64,000 nucleotides of DNA from Paenibacillus sp. FSL R10-2734 (GCF_037963865.1 NZ_CP150170.1:1922001-1986000); one strand, 5' to 3'; counted from the first letter of the stretch, positions 27,745-37,337 are shown. Made by a program: numbers and translations. Notes: generated from the letters alone by a model not told the origin.

Positions 27745-27781
27745 ATGTCCACACGTAACTTTAAATACAGAATATTACTAT
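27745..27781 (+). promoter_or_regulatory. Shared upstream element of the spore-surface-like genes, copy 1
   Basis: ATGTCCACAC, 15 nt, then GAATATTACTAT. The same two blocks with the same 15-nt spacing occur at 31058-31094 before the other collagen-like gene. The spacing suggests a promoter for a sporulation sigma factor. It does not fit a consensus I know. Confidence 0.55.
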
Positions 27782-27864
27782 ATAAGACCACTGATATGAA
27801 ATATGTAACTAGTATAGTAGTTTTTATTTTTCAATTTTACAGTGGATGGGAGGAGTGAATAAAG

Positions 27865-28224
27865 ATGGCTTTATTTTCAACTGGACCTATAGATAATAGT
27901 CCAATTCTGGGGGTCAGACAGACGCAAATCGTTACGGTAAAAGTAGTTAATCGTGATTCTCTTAATCCTTATCATCTAGTTATTCAAGGGTTCTTACTAG
28001 ATACATCAAGAACGATGTACGTGAATGAAATGTTCAATCTCGCACCAAATCAGGCTTTAACTAGAAACTATTTTGCGGATTTGGATGCATTTGAATTTGT
28101 GTTTGAAACATTAGACGAAGTTGAAGCGGAAATAGGGATCTCAGTCTGGGGAAAACAGGTTTCGGGGGAATTAGTAGATCCTCATCGCATAGTAGCGTGG
28201 GAGAAACATGCAGGAATACTATAA
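27865..28224 (+). CDS. Stand-alone N-terminal domain of the STGPI spore-surface-like family
   Basis: A 119-residue protein with no signal peptide, preceded by GGGAGGAG. It begins ALFSTGPIDNS and keeps the features of the first 115 residues of the two collagen-like proteins that follow: STGPI(D/E)N, a QIVTVKVVN strand, a T-R-T/M-x-YV motif, YFADLDAFEFVF, and ISVWGK followed by PHRIV. The pattern suggests a small beta-sandwich. It ends 15 nt before the next gene, so they share an operon. I infer a role in building or anchoring a spore-surface layer, because of its neighbours. The function is not known to me. Confidence 0.8.
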   Translation: MALFSTGPIDNSPILGVRQTQIVTVKVVNRDSLNPYHLVIQGFLLDTSRTMYVNEMFNLAPNQALTRNYFADLDAFEFVFETLDEVEAEIGISVWGKQVSGELVDPHRIVAWEKHAGIL

Positions 28225-28239
28225 AGGAGTGTTGGAAAA

Positions 28240-30858
28240 TTGAGCCATTTATCTACCGGACCGATAGATAATACCATGGTGGGAGGTATACGACCTACTC
28301 AACATGTTACGATCAAAATTGATAACCGAAGCGACGTCACTTCTTCTACGGTTCTCGTCCAAGGATACTATATGGATGGGACAAGAACTTTATATGTTAG
28401 TGAGCTTTTTAACATTATGCCTAATGAAGCCATAACAACGGATTATTATGCTAATCTTGATACATTTGAATTTATATTTACAACTTTTGACTTGTTAGAT
28501 GATCCTATTCAAATTTCAGTATGGGGAAAAAATAGTGTAGGTCAAATCGTGACGGCTCACCGACTTGTCCATTCTGAATTACTTGGAGCAACGTTAGGGG
28601 CAACTGGTGCAACGGGAGCGACGGGTGCGGATGGAGTGACTGGAGCAACTGGTGCAACAGGAGCAACAGGCGCTGATGGAGTGACTGGTGCAACGGGAGC
28701 AACAGGTGCTGATGGAGTGACTGGTGCAACAGGAGCAACAGGCGCTGATGGAGTGACTGGTGCAACGGGAGCAACAGGCGCTGATGGAGTGACTGGTGCA
28801 ACGGGAGCAACAGGCGCTGATGGAGTGACTGGTGCAACGGGAGCAACAGGTGCTGATGGAGTGACTGGTGCAACAGGAGCAACAGGCGCTGATGGAGTGA
28901 CTGGTGCAACGGGAGCAACAGGTGCTGATGGAGTGACTGGTGCAACAGGAGCGGCCGGAGGAGCGACAGGTGCAACGGGAGCAACGGGCGCAACAGGAGC
29001 CGACGGAGCAACAGGAGCGGACGGAGTGCCTGGAGTATCGGGAGCGGACGGAGCAACGGGAGCAACTGGTGCGACTGGAGCAACAGGAGCAGTTGGAGTG
29101 ACCGGAGCGACAGGAGTTGCTGGAGTGACTGGAGCAACAGGAGCCGATGGAGTGACCGGAGCAACAGGAGTTGCTGGAGTGACTGGAGCAACAGGAGCCG
29201 ATGGAGTGACCGGAGCAACAGGAGTTGCTGGAGTGACCGGAGCAACCGGAGCAGATGGAGTGACTGGAGCGACAGGAGTTGCTGGAGTGACCGGAGCAAC
29301 AGGAGCAACAGGAGCGGCTGGTGCGACTGGAGCAACAGGAGCGGCTGGAGTGACCGGAGCAACAGGAGTTGCTGGAGTGACTGGAGCAACAGGAGCCGAT
29401 GGAGCGACCGGAGCAACAGGAGTTGCTGGAGTGACCGGTGCAACGGGAGTCGACGGAGTGACTGGAGCAACAGGAGTTACTGGAGTGACTGGAGCAACAG
29501 GAGCCGATGGAGTGACCGGAGCAACGGGAGCGGCTGGAGTGACCGGAGCGACAGGAGTTGCTGGAGTGACCGGAGCAACGGGAGCCGCTGGAGTGACCGG
29601 AGCGACAGGAGTTGCTGGAGTGACCGGTGCAACAGGAGCCGATGGAGTGACTGGAGCAACGGGAGTTGCTGGAGTGACCGGAGCGACAGGAGTTGCTGGA
29701 GTGACTGGAGCAACAGGATCGACTGGAGCAACAGGAGTTGCTGGAGTGACTGGTGCAACTGGAGCCGCTGGAGTGACTGGAGCAACAGGAGCCGCTGGAG
29801 TGACTGGAGCAACAGGAGCCACTGGAGTGACCGGAGCAACGGGAGCCGCTGGAGTGACCGGAGCAACGGGAGCCGCTGGAGTGACCGGAGCGACAGGAGT
29901 TGCTGGAGTGACTGGAGCAACGGGAGCAGATGGAGTGACAGGAGCAACAGGATCGACTGGAGCAACAGGAGTTGCTGGAGTGACTGGTGCAACTGGAGCA
30001 GTTGGAGTGACTGGAGCAACAGGAGCCGATGGAGTGACTGGAGCAACTGGAGTTGCTGGAGTGACCGGAGCAACGGGAGCCGATGGAGTGACCGGAGCGA
30101 CAGGAGTTGCTGGAGTGACAGGAGCAACAGGAGCCGATGGAGTGACTGGAGCAACGGGAGTTGCTGGAGTGACCGGAGCGACAGGAGTTGCTGGAGTGAC
30201 TGGAGCAACGGGAGCCGCTGGAGTGACTGGAGCGACAGGAGCAACGGGTGTAACAGGAGTGACTGGAGTAACAGGAGCAACAGGAGCAACAGGAGCAACA
30301 GGTGTAACTGGAGTGACCGGAGCAACAGGAGTAACTGGTATTACTGGTGCCACGGGAGTTACAGGGCCGAACATTCAACAAGAGGGTTTCTCTGCATTTA
30401 AACCTTCATTGTCGGTTTCCACATCTTCTCAAATAACAGGCTGGACTGTAACAACGCCTTTTTATGATAGCCCGAGTTTCGATGAAGTTGGGGGCAATTA
30501 TACTATTCCGACTACTGGCAGATATTCGATTGAAGCGACTATCAATTATTCCACGACTGCCGCAATCTCGCTTAGTCTTGGTAGTGCGATCAATCCTGCT
30601 TTCGTAGTTCAAAGAACGTCCCCTACTGCAACAAATCTGGTAAGTGGCTTGTTTCCTGTGCTAGATGTGAATGTTGCGCTCATATTAACTTTGAGAGCTA
30701 TCTTGGGAAGTGGAACTGTAACGCTTACTGGAGAATTTGCACTAACAGCAGGTGATGTTATTGGCTTGTTCTATGTAGCAAATGGCTTGACGATTCCTTT
30801 GGATTTAGGTGGCGCCAACACTGCGGGTATAGTTTGGTCTGTCCATGAATTGACTTAA
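28240..30858 (+). CDS. Collagen-like spore-surface protein with C1q-like C-terminal domain
   Basis: An 872-residue protein starting at TTG after AAAGGAG. Residues 1-115 are the STGPI domain. Residues 116-709 are Gly-X-Y triplets, rich in GAT, GVT, GAD and GVA, with Thr often in the third place as in O-glycosylated BclA-type stalks. The first part is built of 12-residue units (36 nt), the later part of 18-residue units. The triplet register is broken once by an extra Gly near nt 28957-28962. Residues about 711-872 look like a C1q/TNF-like trimerisation head. The protein should form long hair-like trimers on the spore. Exosporium location is inference from the BclB-like neighbour. Confidence 0.88.
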   Translation: MSHLSTGPIDNTMVGGIRPTQHVTIKIDNRSDVTSSTVLVQGYYMDGTRTLYVSELFNIMPNEAITTDYYANLDTFEFIFTTFDLLDDPIQISVWGKNSVGQIVTAHRLVHSELLGATLGATGATGATGADGVTGATGATGATGADGVTGATGATGADGVTGATGATGADGVTGATGATGADGVTGATGATGADGVTGATGATGADGVTGATGATGADGVTGATGATGADGVTGATGAAGGATGATGATGATGADGATGADGVPGVSGADGATGATGATGATGAVGVTGATGVAGVTGATGADGVTGATGVAGVTGATGADGVTGATGVAGVTGATGADGVTGATGVAGVTGATGATGAAGATGATGAAGVTGATGVAGVTGATGADGATGATGVAGVTGATGVDGVTGATGVTGVTGATGADGVTGATGAAGVTGATGVAGVTGATGAAGVTGATGVAGVTGATGADGVTGATGVAGVTGATGVAGVTGATGSTGATGVAGVTGATGAAGVTGATGAAGVTGATGATGVTGATGAAGVTGATGAAGVTGATGVAGVTGATGADGVTGATGSTGATGVAGVTGATGAVGVTGATGADGVTGATGVAGVTGATGADGVTGATGVAGVTGATGADGVTGATGVAGVTGATGVAGVTGATGAAGVTGATGATGVTGVTGVTGATGATGATGVTGVTGATGVTGITGATGVTGPNIQQEGFSAFKPSLSVSTSSQITGWTVTTPFYDSPSFDEVGGNYTIPTTGRYSIEATINYSTTAAISLSLGSAINPAFVVQRTSPTATNLVSGLFPVLDVNVALILTLRAILGSGTVTLTGEFALTAGDVIGLFYVANGLTIPLDLGGANTAGIVWSVHELT
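28585..30366 (+). repeat. Tandem coding repeats of the collagen-like stalk
   Basis: About 1.78 kb of 9-nt-based repeats, grouped in 36-nt units up to about 28950 and mainly 54-nt units (GVTGATGVAGVTGATGAD type) afterwards. The near identity of many units makes the region prone to length change. Long reverse-strand open frames here are by-products of the repeat. Confidence 0.95.
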
Positions 30859-30885
30859 ATTTATCTCTGAGTTTATGGTAAAAAA

Positions 30886-30938
30886 GGGGATACTCGGTAG
30901 CCGTAAGTAAGGCTACTTGAGCTATCCTCTATTTTATT
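30886..30938 (+). terminator. Terminator of the first collagen-like operon
   Basis: GGGGATA-CTC-GTAGCC pairs with GGCTAC-GAG-TATCCTC around a GTAAGTAA loop. The tail is ATTTTATT. Confidence 0.8.
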
Positions 30939-31057
30939 AATGGGACATGTTGTGGGCAGAACGGAACAATGCTTCTAAGATTTACAGCTTTTTGAATGAT
31001 GCTAGATTTAGTTTTTTATTAAACGTATTCAGTATGTATAGTAGTAGCTTTTGAGGG

Positions 31058-31094
31058 ATGTCCACACCTTAAATCAAGATAAGAATATTACTAT
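31058..31094 (+). promoter_or_regulatory. Shared upstream element of the spore-surface-like genes, copy 2
   Basis: ATGTCCACAC and GAATATTACTAT are 15 nt apart, exactly as at 27745-27781. The element lies 149 nt before the TTG start at 31244. The surrounding 30939-31243 holds no other feature I can support. Confidence 0.55.
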
Positions 31095-31243
31095 TAAGAG
31101 CCGAAAAATACAGACTGAAAAATCTAATAGGCTCATTGTCAGAAAATTATGAGCAGATCGGAGGAATGAATATAGTTAACTTTTTTTCTGATTTTTAGAC
31201 ATTAAGAGCCTTTATTATCTATTAAAAAAGAGGAGTTGGGAAA

Positions 31244-32548
31244 TTGAGTCATTTATCTACTGGACCTATAGAAAACAATCTGGTAAGCGGTGAAAGACCT
31301 ACTCAGCTTGTTACTATTAAACTTGTCAATCAGAGTGATGTCACTGCGTCGATGATTCAAATCGAAGGATATTATATGAATGGTACAAGAACACTATATG
31401 TTAGTGAACTTCATGCTGTGGGACCAAATCAAGTGCTAACGAAAGATTATTATGCAAATTTTGATTCATTCGAATTTTTTTTCATAACACCAACTCTTAT
31501 AGATGATCCAATTCAAGTCTCAGTTTGGGGAAAAGGCAGCACAGGCCAATTAGTGACTGCACATCGGCTTGTCTACTCTGAATTGTATGGTGAAAATATA
31601 GGATTTACAGGAGCCGCCGGAGCGGCGGGGAGTACAGGTGCGACCGGAGTAGCAGGAAGTACTGGCGAAACTGGGGCTACCGGAACAGCAGGAGCCACGG
31701 GAGCAACTGGAATCGCGGGAGCCACGGGAGCAACTGGAATCGCGGGAGCCACGGGAGCAACTGGAATCGCGGGAGCCGCGGGAGTAACCGGAGCAACAGG
31801 AAGTGCGGGTGCAACAGGAGCAACAGGAAGCGCAGGCGTAACTGGAGCAACGGGAAGTGCAGGCGTAACTGGAGCAACGGGAAGCGCGGGTGTAACCGGA
31901 GCAACAGGAAGCGCAGGCGTAACTGGAGCAACAGGAAGTGCAGGCGTAACCGGAGCGACAGGAAGTGCAGGCGTAACCGGAGCCACGGGAATCGCAGGTG
32001 TAACCGGAGCCACAGGAGCAACTGGTTCAGGTGCAATTATTCCTTATGCTTCTGGACTGCCAGTAGTTATGACAACTGTATTGGGAGGTTTATTGAATAC
32101 CTCAAGTATCGTAGGGTTCGGAAGTAATGCGACAAATATAAGTGTTGCCGGTGGTACGATAGATCTTACAGGTGCGGCTGGAACCTTGTTAAACTTCGCA
32201 TTTTCAGTTCCGCGCACCGGAACGATCACCTCTATGGCGGCCTATTTCAGCACTACAGCCGCACTTAGTTTATTAGGTTCTACAGTATCAATCGCGGTTC
32301 GGTTATTTAGTTCTTCTACACCTAATAATATCTTTTCAGCAGTACCTGGGGCGATTGTAACATTAAATCCTTTCCTTCAAGGAAATTTAGCTCTTGGTAC
32401 GATTACTTCGGGTACTACCACGGGCTTGAGTATCCCTGTAACCCTTGGAGAACGCTTATTATTAGTCGTTACTGCTACAGTAATTGACGGAGTTGACGTA
32501 GCGACAACCGTAGCCGGATACGCTAGTGCTGGACTTACCATCGTATAA
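31244..32548 (+). CDS. Collagen-like protein with BclB-type C-terminal domain
   Basis: A 434-residue protein with a TTG start after GAGGAG. Residues 1-118 are the STGPI domain, close to that of the protein at 28240. Residues 120-263 form 48 Gly-X-Y triplets, largely GSA/GVT/GAT and GIA. From residue 264 the sequence IIPYASGLPVVMTTVLGG, TIDLTGAAG, LNFAFSVPR, AAYFSTTAALSL and VAGYASAGLTIV follows the exosporium BclB-type C-terminal domain. This is the best evidence that the group coats spores. There is no signal peptide, as expected for mother-cell-made spore proteins. It has its own promoter element and terminator. Confidence 0.92.
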   Translation: MSHLSTGPIENNLVSGERPTQLVTIKLVNQSDVTASMIQIEGYYMNGTRTLYVSELHAVGPNQVLTKDYYANFDSFEFFFITPTLIDDPIQVSVWGKGSTGQLVTAHRLVYSELYGENIGFTGAAGAAGSTGATGVAGSTGETGATGTAGATGATGIAGATGATGIAGATGATGIAGAAGVTGATGSAGATGATGSAGVTGATGSAGVTGATGSAGVTGATGSAGVTGATGSAGVTGATGSAGVTGATGIAGVTGATGATGSGAIIPYASGLPVVMTTVLGGLLNTSSIVGFGSNATNISVAGGTIDLTGAAGTLLNFAFSVPRTGTITSMAAYFSTTAALSLLGSTVSIAVRLFSSSTPNNIFSAVPGAIVTLNPFLQGNLALGTITSGTTTGLSIPVTLGERLLLVVTATVIDGVDVATTVAGYASAGLTIV

Positions 32549-32585
32549 TATGATGAAACTGATAATAAGTAAGTAATACTAAAAT

Positions 32586-32630
32586 AGGGATATCCCAAAA
32601 GCCGCATGGCTACAGGATATCCCTTTATTT
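32586..32630. terminator. Terminator between BclB-like gene and helicase gene
   Basis: A perfect 10-bp stem AGGGATATCC/GGATATCCCT (32586-32595, 32615-32624) with a T-rich tail on the plus strand. It lies just past the stop of the convergent helicase gene. Confidence 0.85.
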
Positions 32631-35600
32631 AGATCATCAGAATTTCTCGGATGTCTTGTTCTGTAAGCGTAGAAAATCCTTCCTGACCTGGCTGGATCAC
32701 CTCATCGATCAAGTTTCTTTTCTTCTGCTGCAGCTCATACATCTTGTCCTCCACAGTGCCTTGGGTGACGAGTCGGATAACTTGCACTACTTTTTTCTGC
32801 CCGATTCGGTGAGCGCGATCCGCGGCTTGCTGCTCGACGGCAGGATTCCACCATAGATCGTATAGGATTACAGTATCTGCCCCTGTTAAGTTGAGTCCAG
32901 TCCCACCAGCTTTTAAGGAGATCAGGAAAATATCTCGCTCTCCTTCATTAAATTGATTACATAAATCAACCCGCTGAGACACAGGTGTTTGACCATCTAG
33001 ATAAAAATAGGGAATCCCTTGATATCCGAGTTCACGTCCAATCAGACCGAGCATCTCTGTGAATTGGGAGAATACTAGCATTCGTTTGCCCGAGCTGCGG
33101 CATTCCTCAATGATTTCCAGCAGCTGCTCGAACTTGGCAGAGCTTCCTTCATACCCCTCTACAAATAGAGACGGGTGGCAGCAGATTTGGCGCAGACGAG
33201 TGAGACCAGCAAGGATTTTAATCCGATTATTATTGCCAAAACTATCCTGGGTGAGATGTTTTAGCGCCTCTTTTTTCAAACGGGCGAGATAAGCAACATA
33301 TAACTTCTTCTGCTCAGGTAGCAGCTCACAAGCTTGGAGCGATTCGATTTTCTCAGGAAGTTCCTTTAATACATCACTCTTTAAGCGCCGTAGCAAAAAG
33401 GGACGTGCCCGCTTAGCAATTACTTCTCTCGGTAAATCGTGGAAAGCCTTCTTGCCCGGAAACAGCCCGGGGAACACGGTACCGAAGATGGACCACAGAT
33501 CCTCCAGCGCGTTCTCTACAGGAGTTCCAGTAAGTGCAAAACGATGCCGGGCTTGAATAACCATCACAGCTTGGGCCGTCTGCGTAGTATGGTTCTTTAT
33601 GGTTTGTGCTTCATCGAGAATCAGGGTATGAAAAGACTTCTTAGCATACAACTGAACATCTCTGCGGAGCAGCGGGTAAGAGGTGATGATTACATCTGCC
33701 TTCGCTGTGTTTTTTAAAATCCGAGTGCGTTCCGTTAAACTACCATCTGCAATAACAGCCTTGATCTCTGGCGTGAACTTTTTAAGCTCATTATGCCAGT
33801 TGTAGGTGAGTGATGCAGGAGCGACAATAAGAGCGGGCAAACCATTCTTGCGGATATCTGGAAGCTCAGAGAGCAGAAAAGCGATGCTCTGTAGCGTTTT
33901 GCCAAGTCCCATATCATCTGCTAAAATACCGCCAAAACGGTAATGGGCCAGCGTCTTCAGCCACTGAAATCCATACTGCTGATAATCTCGGAGCACAGGA
34001 ACTAAACTGTCTGGTATAGGAAAATCAAGATTCTCGGGACTCCGCATGTTCGCCAGAAGCCGCCTGAAGGATCTGCCAAGCTTGACGGAGTCGCTTTTCT
34101 CATCTGCGGAGGTCAAATGCAATCCACGAACAAGCGGCAGAGAAAATGCTGCACCTTTGATCTCACCTTCTCGAATGCCCAGCTCGTTCATAAAAGTGAT
34201 GATTTCTTGGAGCTCCTCGCTCTCCAGTGGTAGCAGCGCCCCATTAGGCAAGCGGTAGTATTTACGTTTATCCTGAAGTGATTTTAGGACCATAACAATC
34301 TCAGATTCAGGGATACCGCCCATGTCGAATTTAAAATCAAGCCAGTCGGTCTTTTCGTTCCAGCTAATACTCACTTTTGGTGGCGTAGTCCCCGTGAACA
34401 ATCTTTCTTTGACAGCGGTGGTCGCATATACCGTAAGTAAGGGTTCAAGCAACGGAATTGTATGATACAAAAAATCGTACTCGCCATCCTCATCCGTCAT
34501 AATATAGCCGCCTTCGGTTTTAGCGAAGGATTCATGCCCCATCAACTCTAGAATTCGGGCCTCACCTTCACCGTCGCGGATAAGAATCAAGTTCGTACCA
34601 CGAACATGGGCTTTTTCGTCTAAAGGATTGATGATAATGTCACCGTACTGGAACTCCAGCCCGGCGAGTAGTCGATCTCTCACACGGTCTAGATAGAGTC
34701 TCGCTGTAAGCTTATGTTGAACAATTCGATCAGCAATGGAGTCGGCGATATGTACGTTCCCCAGTTTTTTTAGACCAGGAATAACCTTGTCCATAAAAGG
34801 CTCCATTTGCTCAGGTGCAATATCGATGCCATCTCCCCGGGAGGAATCCAGCATGTTCTTCATTTCAGCAAGGCGCATACATTCCTGAGCAGATAGCTTT
34901 AACAGCGTACCTTCAGACAGCACGAGCCCGTAGTCTTCCAGAACAGTGATCTGCTCAAGCCCTTGAATATCCAGATGGTAACCTTCGCCTTCGGCTTGCT
35001 CGAACGCAAAACTAAGGGGCGGCGCTTCATTGGACATATGAATGCCTTCGTGTACAATCTCTCCTGATTGCAGATATACCGACGAAACCTCTGAAAGAGC
35101 AGGCTGAAGCGTCTCCCAGAAAAAAGGAGGGACAGCCAGCAGGCGATCTCCTCCTAGGTTAGCACCATATGGAGAGTAGGTAGTGACGTTATCGCGATAC
35201 ATTTTTTCATTTAAGATAATTTCAATAAGCTTCTGAACAACGGCATTATCTTCCTTCCGAAAGCTGTGAATGGCAGGATCATAGATGAAATGCTTCGAGA
35301 ATTCGAAGGTTTCTCCACGGTGTACGCGTTCTAGAAAACCTCTTATTTTATGAACGATATATATGCGTTTCAAGCCGACCTTCATTTCTATACCCAGCAT
35401 GGTGCTGCTGTAGCTGTAGGTGAATGGCTTGCAGATGAACTCTACATTTAGCGGAATTCTATTATCCACAAAAGCTCCAGTACCGCTCGGACGCGGCCTA
35501 TGGTTGCTGAACATGCCTAGTAGGCTGCTCACAAGATGCTGATCTCTAGACCTTCCTCCCATGTCTCGCGTAGAATCCGTAACCATACGTGGGGTTAAGG

Positions 35601-35973
35601 CTCCGGTATCTTCAATAGTAGAAAGGCTAGAAGTTCTGGTATGATCTGGTCGATCTCCAGCAGTCTCAAGGGCATCAATGCTGATCAGCACAGCCGCTAT
35701 GTGTTTGCAGAAAGGACCCCCATGGGAGTAAGCGGGACAAGTACACTCTGCCGTAACATCACCATCAATATCGATGACAACCATAACTTCATAGCCAATG
35801 CCCCCTTGAACGACGGCTTCATAACGAGACCGGGGCAGATCTGGAATGGATTCATTCCGCTCTTCTATATCAATGATATCGACACTACCAGACTGGAAAT
35901 AAGCCAATCCCTTTTCAAAAATAGACTTGCCGCACAGCAGCTTAATTACCCGTTCTGTTACACTAAAGCCCAT
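32629..35973 (-). CDS. SWI2/SNF2-family helicase with SWIM zinc finger
   Basis: A 1114-residue ATP-dependent DNA translocase. Residues about 70-95 hold a SWIM finger (CTCPAYSHGGPFCKH). A long middle region of the kind seen in bacterial SNF2 proteins follows. The motor has Walker A in DDMGLGKT, motif II DEAQ, LTGTPVEN (motif III), and in the second lobe QFTEML, GGTGLNLTGAD and QAADRAHRIGQ. AGGAAGGA precedes the ATG. Proteins of this build are common in Bacillales (YwqA-type); their cell role is poorly known, perhaps in DNA repair or RNA polymerase recycling. It is intact and stands alone between two converging or unrelated genes. Confidence 0.93.
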   Translation of the reverse strand: MGFSVTERVIKLLCGKSIFEKGLAYFQSGSVDIIDIEERNESIPDLPRSRYEAVVQGGIGYEVMVVIDIDGDVTAECTCPAYSHGGPFCKHIAAVLISIDALETAGDRPDHTRTSSLSTIEDTGALTPRMVTDSTRDMGGRSRDQHLVSSLLGMFSNHRPRPSGTGAFVDNRIPLNVEFICKPFTYSYSSTMLGIEMKVGLKRIYIVHKIRGFLERVHRGETFEFSKHFIYDPAIHSFRKEDNAVVQKLIEIILNEKMYRDNVTTYSPYGANLGGDRLLAVPPFFWETLQPALSEVSSVYLQSGEIVHEGIHMSNEAPPLSFAFEQAEGEGYHLDIQGLEQITVLEDYGLVLSEGTLLKLSAQECMRLAEMKNMLDSSRGDGIDIAPEQMEPFMDKVIPGLKKLGNVHIADSIADRIVQHKLTARLYLDRVRDRLLAGLEFQYGDIIINPLDEKAHVRGTNLILIRDGEGEARILELMGHESFAKTEGGYIMTDEDGEYDFLYHTIPLLEPLLTVYATTAVKERLFTGTTPPKVSISWNEKTDWLDFKFDMGGIPESEIVMVLKSLQDKRKYYRLPNGALLPLESEELQEIITFMNELGIREGEIKGAAFSLPLVRGLHLTSADEKSDSVKLGRSFRRLLANMRSPENLDFPIPDSLVPVLRDYQQYGFQWLKTLAHYRFGGILADDMGLGKTLQSIAFLLSELPDIRKNGLPALIVAPASLTYNWHNELKKFTPEIKAVIADGSLTERTRILKNTAKADVIITSYPLLRRDVQLYAKKSFHTLILDEAQTIKNHTTQTAQAVMVIQARHRFALTGTPVENALEDLWSIFGTVFPGLFPGKKAFHDLPREVIAKRARPFLLRRLKSDVLKELPEKIESLQACELLPEQKKLYVAYLARLKKEALKHLTQDSFGNNNRIKILAGLTRLRQICCHPSLFVEGYEGSSAKFEQLLEIIEECRSSGKRMLVFSQFTEMLGLIGRELGYQGIPYFYLDGQTPVSQRVDLCNQFNEGERDIFLISLKAGGTGLNLTGADTVILYDLWWNPAVEQQAADRAHRIGQKKVVQVIRLVTQGTVEDKMYELQQKKRNLIDEVIQPGQEGFSTLTEQDIREILMI

Positions 35974-36134
35974 AACATTATTCCTTCCTCGTAACTTGTT
36001 CTTCGAAAAGTCCGAATTATATATAGTACTTATGATAACAGAACGGGCGTGCGCATCAAATAGGGCTGCAACAACAAGCGTGGGGTAGCCATGTTCAGGA
36101 ATCAGATCGGCATCATCTTATCTATATCTATATG

Positions 36135-36207
36135 AAAAACCCCCTTCAGTAGGCAACATGTTAGTTCATCCTGAGGATGTCTTTTGTACGTTGTCTGCTA
36201 TAAGGGG
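36135..36207 (-). terminator. Terminator of the CPBP protease gene
   Basis: On the minus strand CCCCTTATAGCAGACAAC pairs with GTTGCCTACTGAAGGGGG, then TTTTT. An inner CATCCT/AGGATG stem fills the loop. The rest of 35974-36134 shows nothing I can support. Confidence 0.8.
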
Positions 36208-36217
36208 ATTCGACGTA

Positions 36218-37081
36218 TTACTTATTGTTCTTTTTACCTGGATACAAAACGAAGATCGCGATGGTGATTAGATAGATCACTGTCGTCCCGAGCCCGCCCT
36301 CAAATCCAAAGTCTCCACCATTAATAATATTTAGGTGACTTACCGGGTGAGACATCAATATAGATTGGGTCATATTACCACTCACTTGAGTTCCATAAAT
36401 GACGCCTTGGAAGAAATTCCACATGGTATGAATAGCTCCGACAACCCAGAGATTTCCTGTTCGATAGAAAACAATAGATACCAAAACTGAAAATATAAAT
36501 AAATTGAGAAGTGAGAGGAACGTAATACCTGGATTCATTCCATGCAGAACTGTGAAGATAACAGAACTAAGGATGATCCCAGGAACCTTACCTATTTGCG
36601 CTGATAATTCAGGCAAGAGGTACCCACGGAACAAAACCTCTTCACTCATCCCTTGAAACAAAAACATAATAAGCATAAGGAAAATCTGTAAAGACATTGT
36701 GGATGAAAAAACATATGTAACTGAAATTGCACCAGTAACGAAGTTGACTGCGAATACCAATGTGATCATAAGAATCCCAACGATGGTTCCGATTCCGTAG
36801 TTCTGCAGCCAATTTGCTTTGGTAAATCCGAGACGTACAACATTTCGTTTAGATAACAATCTCGCACCAAGAATCGTAAACAATATTATTAGTATACCTG
36901 TTAAAAGATTCCCTACAACCCACATCGGATCATTGATGTCATCTGGGAACAAAGAGCCTGCACCATCAATAATTAATTCAGCAAAAAGTATAAAAAGAAA
37001 CGCCGCAACCATACTCAAGATAACGTTTCTAAAAAAACCTTTCCGTTCTGCAAAATGAAAATTCTCATAGTATTTTATCAT
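36218..37081 (-). CDS. CPBP-family intramembrane metalloprotease
   Basis: A 287-residue polytopic membrane protein with about eight hydrophobic segments. The CPBP (Abi/CAAX protease-like) signatures are present: EEVLFRGYLLPEL with the catalytic Glu pair and Arg, VIFTVLHGMNPG with the first His, and AIHTMWNFFQG with the second. Family members process prenylated or bacteriocin-related peptides, or help in bacteriocin self-immunity; no peptide gene is visible here. GGTGG precedes the ATG. The gene stands alone, ending in a strong terminator. Confidence 0.88.
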   Translation of the reverse strand: MIKYYENFHFAERKGFFRNVILSMVAAFLFILFAELIIDGAGSLFPDDINDPMWVVGNLLTGILIILFTILGARLLSKRNVVRLGFTKANWLQNYGIGTIVGILMITLVFAVNFVTGAISVTYVFSSTMSLQIFLMLIMFLFQGMSEEVLFRGYLLPELSAQIGKVPGIILSSVIFTVLHGMNPGITFLSLLNLFIFSVLVSIVFYRTGNLWVVGAIHTMWNFFQGVIYGTQVSGNMTQSILMSHPVSHLNIINGGDFGFEGGLGTTVIYLITIAIFVLYPGKKNNK

Positions 37082-37337
37082 TTCAATTCCACCTTCATCC
37101 TAAGTTGTGGTAACTGGGTTAAGCCTTACAGAAGAAAGTGAATATCAACAATATGAACTGATTGTTAACTCCTACATGTAATGATTAAAACCGTAATTGA
37201 AGCGGGAGTGATACTCTTTTCTGTCATTATATATTTTATTCCGCAAAGTAACGGTATTTTTGCACAAGATCCGAGTACCTGCTCAAGATCGAACTTGATA
37301 TGATTTTTATTAAGTTATTCCGCAGTTTTACTGAGGC
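37082..37337. other. Intergenic stretch, no clear feature
   Basis: An A+T-rich region between the CPBP gene start and the AraC regulator stop. It must hold the promoter of the CPBP gene, but I cannot point to convincing boxes. No gene is seen. Confidence 0.4.

Noticed and set aside
28505..30381. Long minus-strand frames (321, 605, 595 and 282 codons) opposite the collagen-like gene
   Set aside because: They are low-complexity by-products of the Gly-X-Y repeat; the plus strand has proper domains at both ends.
31573..32036. Minus-strand frames opposite the BclB-like gene
   Set aside because: Same cause, a Pro/Val/Ala or Leu/Arg reading of collagen codons.
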